From: DATDDB01 sp035260545
GTDB lineage: Bacteria; Pseudomonadota; Gammaproteobacteria; Burkholderiales; Gallionellaceae
Assembly (NCBI GenBank): GCA_035260545.1
Contig: DATFUZ010000033.1
Coordinates: forward strand, 1 to 8,386
Direction of reading: 5' to 3'
Length of the DNA: 8,386 nucleotides
Shown here: positions 5,626 to 8,386 of the stretch, in pieces
How the letters are laid out: each line of letters begins with the position of its first letter
Position numbering within the stretch: position 1 is the stretch's first letter
The notes under the pieces: model-generated
Told to the model about the DNA's origin: nothing
The model's database searches: none
What the model saw: the letters and a program-made list of their open reading frames with translations, nothing else
Position numbers and translations under genes: made by a program

Positions 5626-8386
5626 TGTTCCGACTGATAGAACTGGAAACGGTCCACTGGGACTACTGGCAGCGCTTCAAGCTGCCGCTGGACGCCTCCA
5701 TCATCACCATCGTCGGCCCCAACGGCTCCGGCAAGACTACCCTGCTGGACGCGCTGCGCACCCTGCTCGCGCTGGAATGCTCGAAGAAGCGCGATTACAA
5801 GCGCTATGTGCGGCGCAATGGCGAGGATTTCTGCTGGCTGCGCGGCGTGGTGGACAACCAGCGCCCGCAAGGCAGCAGCAAACGGCCGTTCGGCCTGCCC
5901 TATCAGCAGGACAAGATCACGCTCGCCTGCCGCATCGACCGCAAGGGCGGCGACTGGATGCGCAAATACTGGGTGGCCGAGGGCGAGGTCGCACTCGAGG
6001 ACATGGAAACCGAGGGCCAGGAATTCGGCGTGCGCGATTACCAGCGCCTGCTGCACAGCGCCGGGCTTTCCCCCGCCATTGCGCGCGTGCTGTCGCTGGA
6101 ACAGGGCCAGACCGACAAGTTGTGCGAACTCTCCCCGCGCGACCTGCTGGACCTGGTGTTCCAGGTATTCGGCGACAAGGAAGTGCTGGAGCGCTACCAG
6201 GAAGCGCGCCATCACCAGGAACTCACGGCGCGCGAACTCGACGCCGCGCAAAACCAGCTCGAGGCCCTGGGCAACAACCTGGAAAGACACGAGCAGAAGG
6301 TTAATCGCTATCTGGAATGGCAGCGCCTGAACGAGGAGCGCACCATCCTCATCTCCGAAACCCGTCCGCGCCTGGCCCACCACCTGCTGCGGCGCGAGGC
6401 GGACGCTGCGCGCCGCACGCTGCTTGCCCAGCGCCGCGACTGGCGCACGAAACGCGCGGAACGCCTCGCCCTGCAACTCGCGCTCAAGGAACAGCAAGCC
6501 GCAGTGGAGCAGGCGCTGGTGCGGCGCGAGGCCGCACACGAAAGCGAACAGAATCAGCAGCGTGCGCTCAATGACTTGAACCGCGAACTGGGGCGCTGGG
6601 AGACCATCGTCGAACAGCAGCAGCGCCTGGAACAGCAGGCTGAGGCCAGCGAGGGCAAACAGCTTGCCGATGCGCAGGAGATCGAGAAACTGGAAAGCCG
6701 CCGCGCCAGCTTGCTGGTGCGTATTGCCGAGCTGGAGCAGCAGCAGCGCCAGATCGACGAGATGCTGGAAAACCTGGCCGCAGGCCGCCGCGCCGATCCG
6801 CACGATGTCACCGCCTTCCGCCAGGCGCTCAGCCAGGCCGGCATCGCGCACGACGTGCTGTCCGAGGTGGTGGAGATTGTGGACGCCTCGTGGCAACCTG
6901 CGGTGGAAGCGGTGCTTGCGCCTTTCGCCCATCTCGTCCTGCTCGGCAGGAGCAAGGATGCCGAAGCCGCCATGGCGCTGGGCGAAAAGCTGCGCTACCG
7001 CCATTTCATCGTGCCGGACTGCGTGGAGGCGGGACTGGCCCCGCAAGGCTCGCTGCTGGAAGTGGTGCGCTTTGCCCGCCCGGTGCCGGAATGGCTGCTG
7101 CGCACGCTGGAGCGCACGCGGCGCGTTGAGGACGCAGCCGAAGGCAGCAAACTGCCGCGCGGCGAAGACTGGATCACGCGCCAAGGCTACCTGCGCGAAC
7201 GGCGCGGCGGACGCCATGCCGCCCCGGACCAGGCGCGCTTCGGCAAAGCGCGGCTGGAAGCGCTGCGCGACCAGCGTGCCGCCATCGAAAAATCGCTGTC
7301 GCCGCTGCGCGAGGAGCGCGACGGCATTACCCGCCAGATCCGTAGCCAGCAGGCGCAACTGGCCGGCGCCGGGGCTGCCGCGCAGCTCGCCGCCCGCGCG
7401 GCGGAATTCGCCGAGGCGCGCAAGCATTATGATGCCCTGATCGCGCGCCGCCGTGACAATACCGTGCTGCAGGCGCAGCAGGAACGCGCGCAGGCCGACG
7501 AGGCCGCCAGCGGTGCGCGCGAGATTGTGCAGAAGATGCAATTCCAGTTGCAGTCGCTGGAAAAGGAAATCGCCGCCCGTGAAAACCGCAACGCGCGCGA
7601 GGAGCAGGTCAGGCGGGTACAGGCATTGCGCCGCAACCGCAGGAACTTTCCGCCGGCCTGGCGCGACGAGGCGGCCAACCAGGCCATCGCGGAAAAATTC
7701 CGCGACACTACCAACATCGACCGCCGTGTCGATGAGATCGAAGAGCGCTTCGCCGGGGAATCCTGGGAGACCGATGACAGCGTGGTGCCCCTCCGGGACA
7801 AGATCCGTGACGACTACGGGCGCATGGAAAGCGATCTGATCTCGCGCCGTCACGAAAACGAGACGGCGCGCACCCAGACCGACGACGCACGGGAGCAGTA
7901 CATGACCGTGCTGCGCCATACCGTCAGCCGCTACGTGAAGAACATCAAGACGCTGGGCGACACCGCAGGCATCAAGGTGGACAACGAGCCAGTGGCGCTG
8001 GGGAATGACGACGTCACGCTGGGCCAGGCCGGCCTCGCAGTGCGCTTCGATTTCGACTCCAAGGGCTTCATGGGCATGAACGACGGCGATGCCTCGGGCG
8101 GCCAGCAGGTGATGAAGTCGCTGATCCTGCTGGTGGGCCTGATGATGGAGGAATCGCGTCCCGGCGGCTTCGTGTTCATCGACGAGCCCTTCGCGCACCT
8201 GGACATCGTCAACATCGAGCGCGTCTCCAGCTTCCTCAAGGCCACCCGCGCACAATACCTGGTCACCACCCCGGTGACCCACAACGTGAACGTCTACGAC
8301 CCGTCCATGCTGACGCTGGTGACTTTCAAGAAGAAACCGACGGACACCTGGGCGCCGGGCGTGAAGGTGCTGGTGCGGGAAAGGTC
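5625..8386 (+). CDS. SMC-like ATPase of the MukB/MksB/JetC type (3' end beyond window)
   Basis: The frame is open for 920 codons from ATG 5625 without a stop and runs off the window; the text looks near its C-terminus. The N-terminal head has MFRLIELETVHWDYW, then the Walker A GPNGSGKTT at residues 31-39 and a Q-loop-like LEQGQ at 158-162, followed by DLLDLVFQVFGDKEV, which resembles the SMC neck. Residues about 195-390 and 545-700 are rich in Glu, Gln, Arg and Leu, typical of two antiparallel coiled-coil arms. Between them, about 391-466 resembles a compact hinge: LSEVVEIVD, W, PAVEAVL, then LVLLGRSKDAEAAM. This is followed by ITRQGYLRERRGGRHA (517-532). The C-terminal head has an ABC signature ASGGQ (823-827), Walker B FVFIDEP with D853/E854, and the D-loop AHLD (857-860). 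No histidine occupies the usual switch position: the text is LVTTPVTHN. MukB-like ATPases load on DNA and extrude loops using ATP. The short arms fit MksB or JetC rather than MukB (about 1480 residues). RecN, SbcC or Rad50 are less likely because there is no zinc hook CxxC and the gene context differs. Confidence 0.88.
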   Translation, partial: MFRLIELETVHWDYWQRFKLPLDASIITIVGPNGSGKTTLLDALRTLLALECSKKRDYKRYVRRNGEDFCWLRGVVDNQRPQGSSKRPFGLPYQQDKITLACRIDRKGGDWMRKYWVAEGEVALEDMETEGQEFGVRDYQRLLHSAGLSPAIARVLSLEQGQTDKLCELSPRDLLDLVFQVFGDKEVLERYQEARHHQELTARELDAAQNQLEALGNNLERHEQKVNRYLEWQRLNEERTILISETRPRLAHHLLRREADAARRTLLAQRRDWRTKRAERLALQLALKEQQAAVEQALVRREAAHESEQNQQRALNDLNRELGRWETIVEQQQRLEQQAEASEGKQLADAQEIEKLESRRASLLVRIAELEQQQRQIDEMLENLAAGRRADPHDVTAFRQALSQAGIAHDVLSEVVEIVDASWQPAVEAVLAPFAHLVLLGRSKDAEAAMALGEKLRYRHFIVPDCVEAGLAPQGSLLEVVRFARPVPEWLLRTLERTRRVEDAAEGSKLPRGEDWITRQGYLRERRGGRHAAPDQARFGKARLEALRDQRAAIEKSLSPLREERDGITRQIRSQQAQLAGAGAAAQLAARAAEFAEARKHYDALIARRRDNTVLQAQQERAQADEAASGAREIVQKMQFQLQSLEKEIAARENRNAREEQVRRVQALRRNRRNFPPAWRDEAANQAIAEKFRDTTNIDRRVDEIEERFAGESWETDDSVVPLRDKIRDDYGRMESDLISRRHENETARTQTDDAREQYMTVLRHTVSRYVKNIKTLGDTAGIKVDNEPVALGNDDVTLGQAGLAVRFDFDSKGFMGMNDGDASGGQQVMKSLILLVGLMMEESRPGGFVFIDEPFAHLDIVNIERVSSFLKATRAQYLVTTPVTHNVNVYDPSMLTLVTFKKKPTDTWAPGVKVLVRER

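Noticed and set aside
5526..8282. 918-residue open frame on the minus strand
   Set aside because: It is antisense to the SMC-like gene, which has clear Walker A, signature and Walker B motifs in order. Its own composition (many His, Gln, Ala, Arg) is typical of a GC-rich shadow frame and shows no domain.
5625..8386. SbcC/Rad50-type zinc-hook nuclease subunit
   Set aside because: No CxxC hook occurs between the coiled-coil arms, a hinge-like segment is there instead, and no SbcD/Mre11-like gene is adjacent.

Overview
The window is 8.4 kb of dense, GC-rich chromosomal DNA. All five complete or partial genes after the first, and the first itself, lie on the + strand. The RF2 protein looks betaproteobacterial (its GGQ region and its C-terminus, ending SLKQGV), and the codon use is strongly GC-biased. 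My best guess is a betaproteobacterium, possibly of the Nitrosomonadales/Gallionellales type. The genus is inference.

Region 1 (1-2485): the C-terminal two thirds of recJ (single-strand-specific 5'-3' exonuclease), followed after two bases by a polytopic membrane protein of the MgtC/SapB + DUF4010 type. Region 2 (2486-3649): a 59-bp gap with a perfect TATAAT box, then prfB (release factor 2). prfB carries the classical programmed +1 frameshift: an internal GGAGG, the slippery CTT and an in-frame TGA followed by C at codon 28. The real gene therefore joins two frames, 2545-2625 and 2627-3649. E. coli has recJ-prfB-lysS in this order. Here a membrane-protein gene sits between recJ and prfB, and lysS is not the next gene.

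Region 3 (3650-8386): three tightly coupled genes directly abutting prfB. In order they encode a MukF/MksF/JetA-like kleisin candidate, a MukE/MksE/JetB-like winged-helix protein, and a large SMC-like ATPase with short coiled-coil arms that is still open at the window edge. The order kleisin - winged-helix partner - SMC is that of MksBEF and of Wadjet (JetABC). The three proteins would form one DNA-organising or plasmid-restricting ATPase complex. Whether a JetD/MksG nuclease gene follows cannot be seen. This system, fused by zero-gap and overlapping junctions to the translation-termination gene prfB, is the most interesting part of the window.

There is no gene-free stretch above 60 bp. I saw no tRNA, rRNA, CRISPR array, insertion sequence or convincing Rho-independent terminator.
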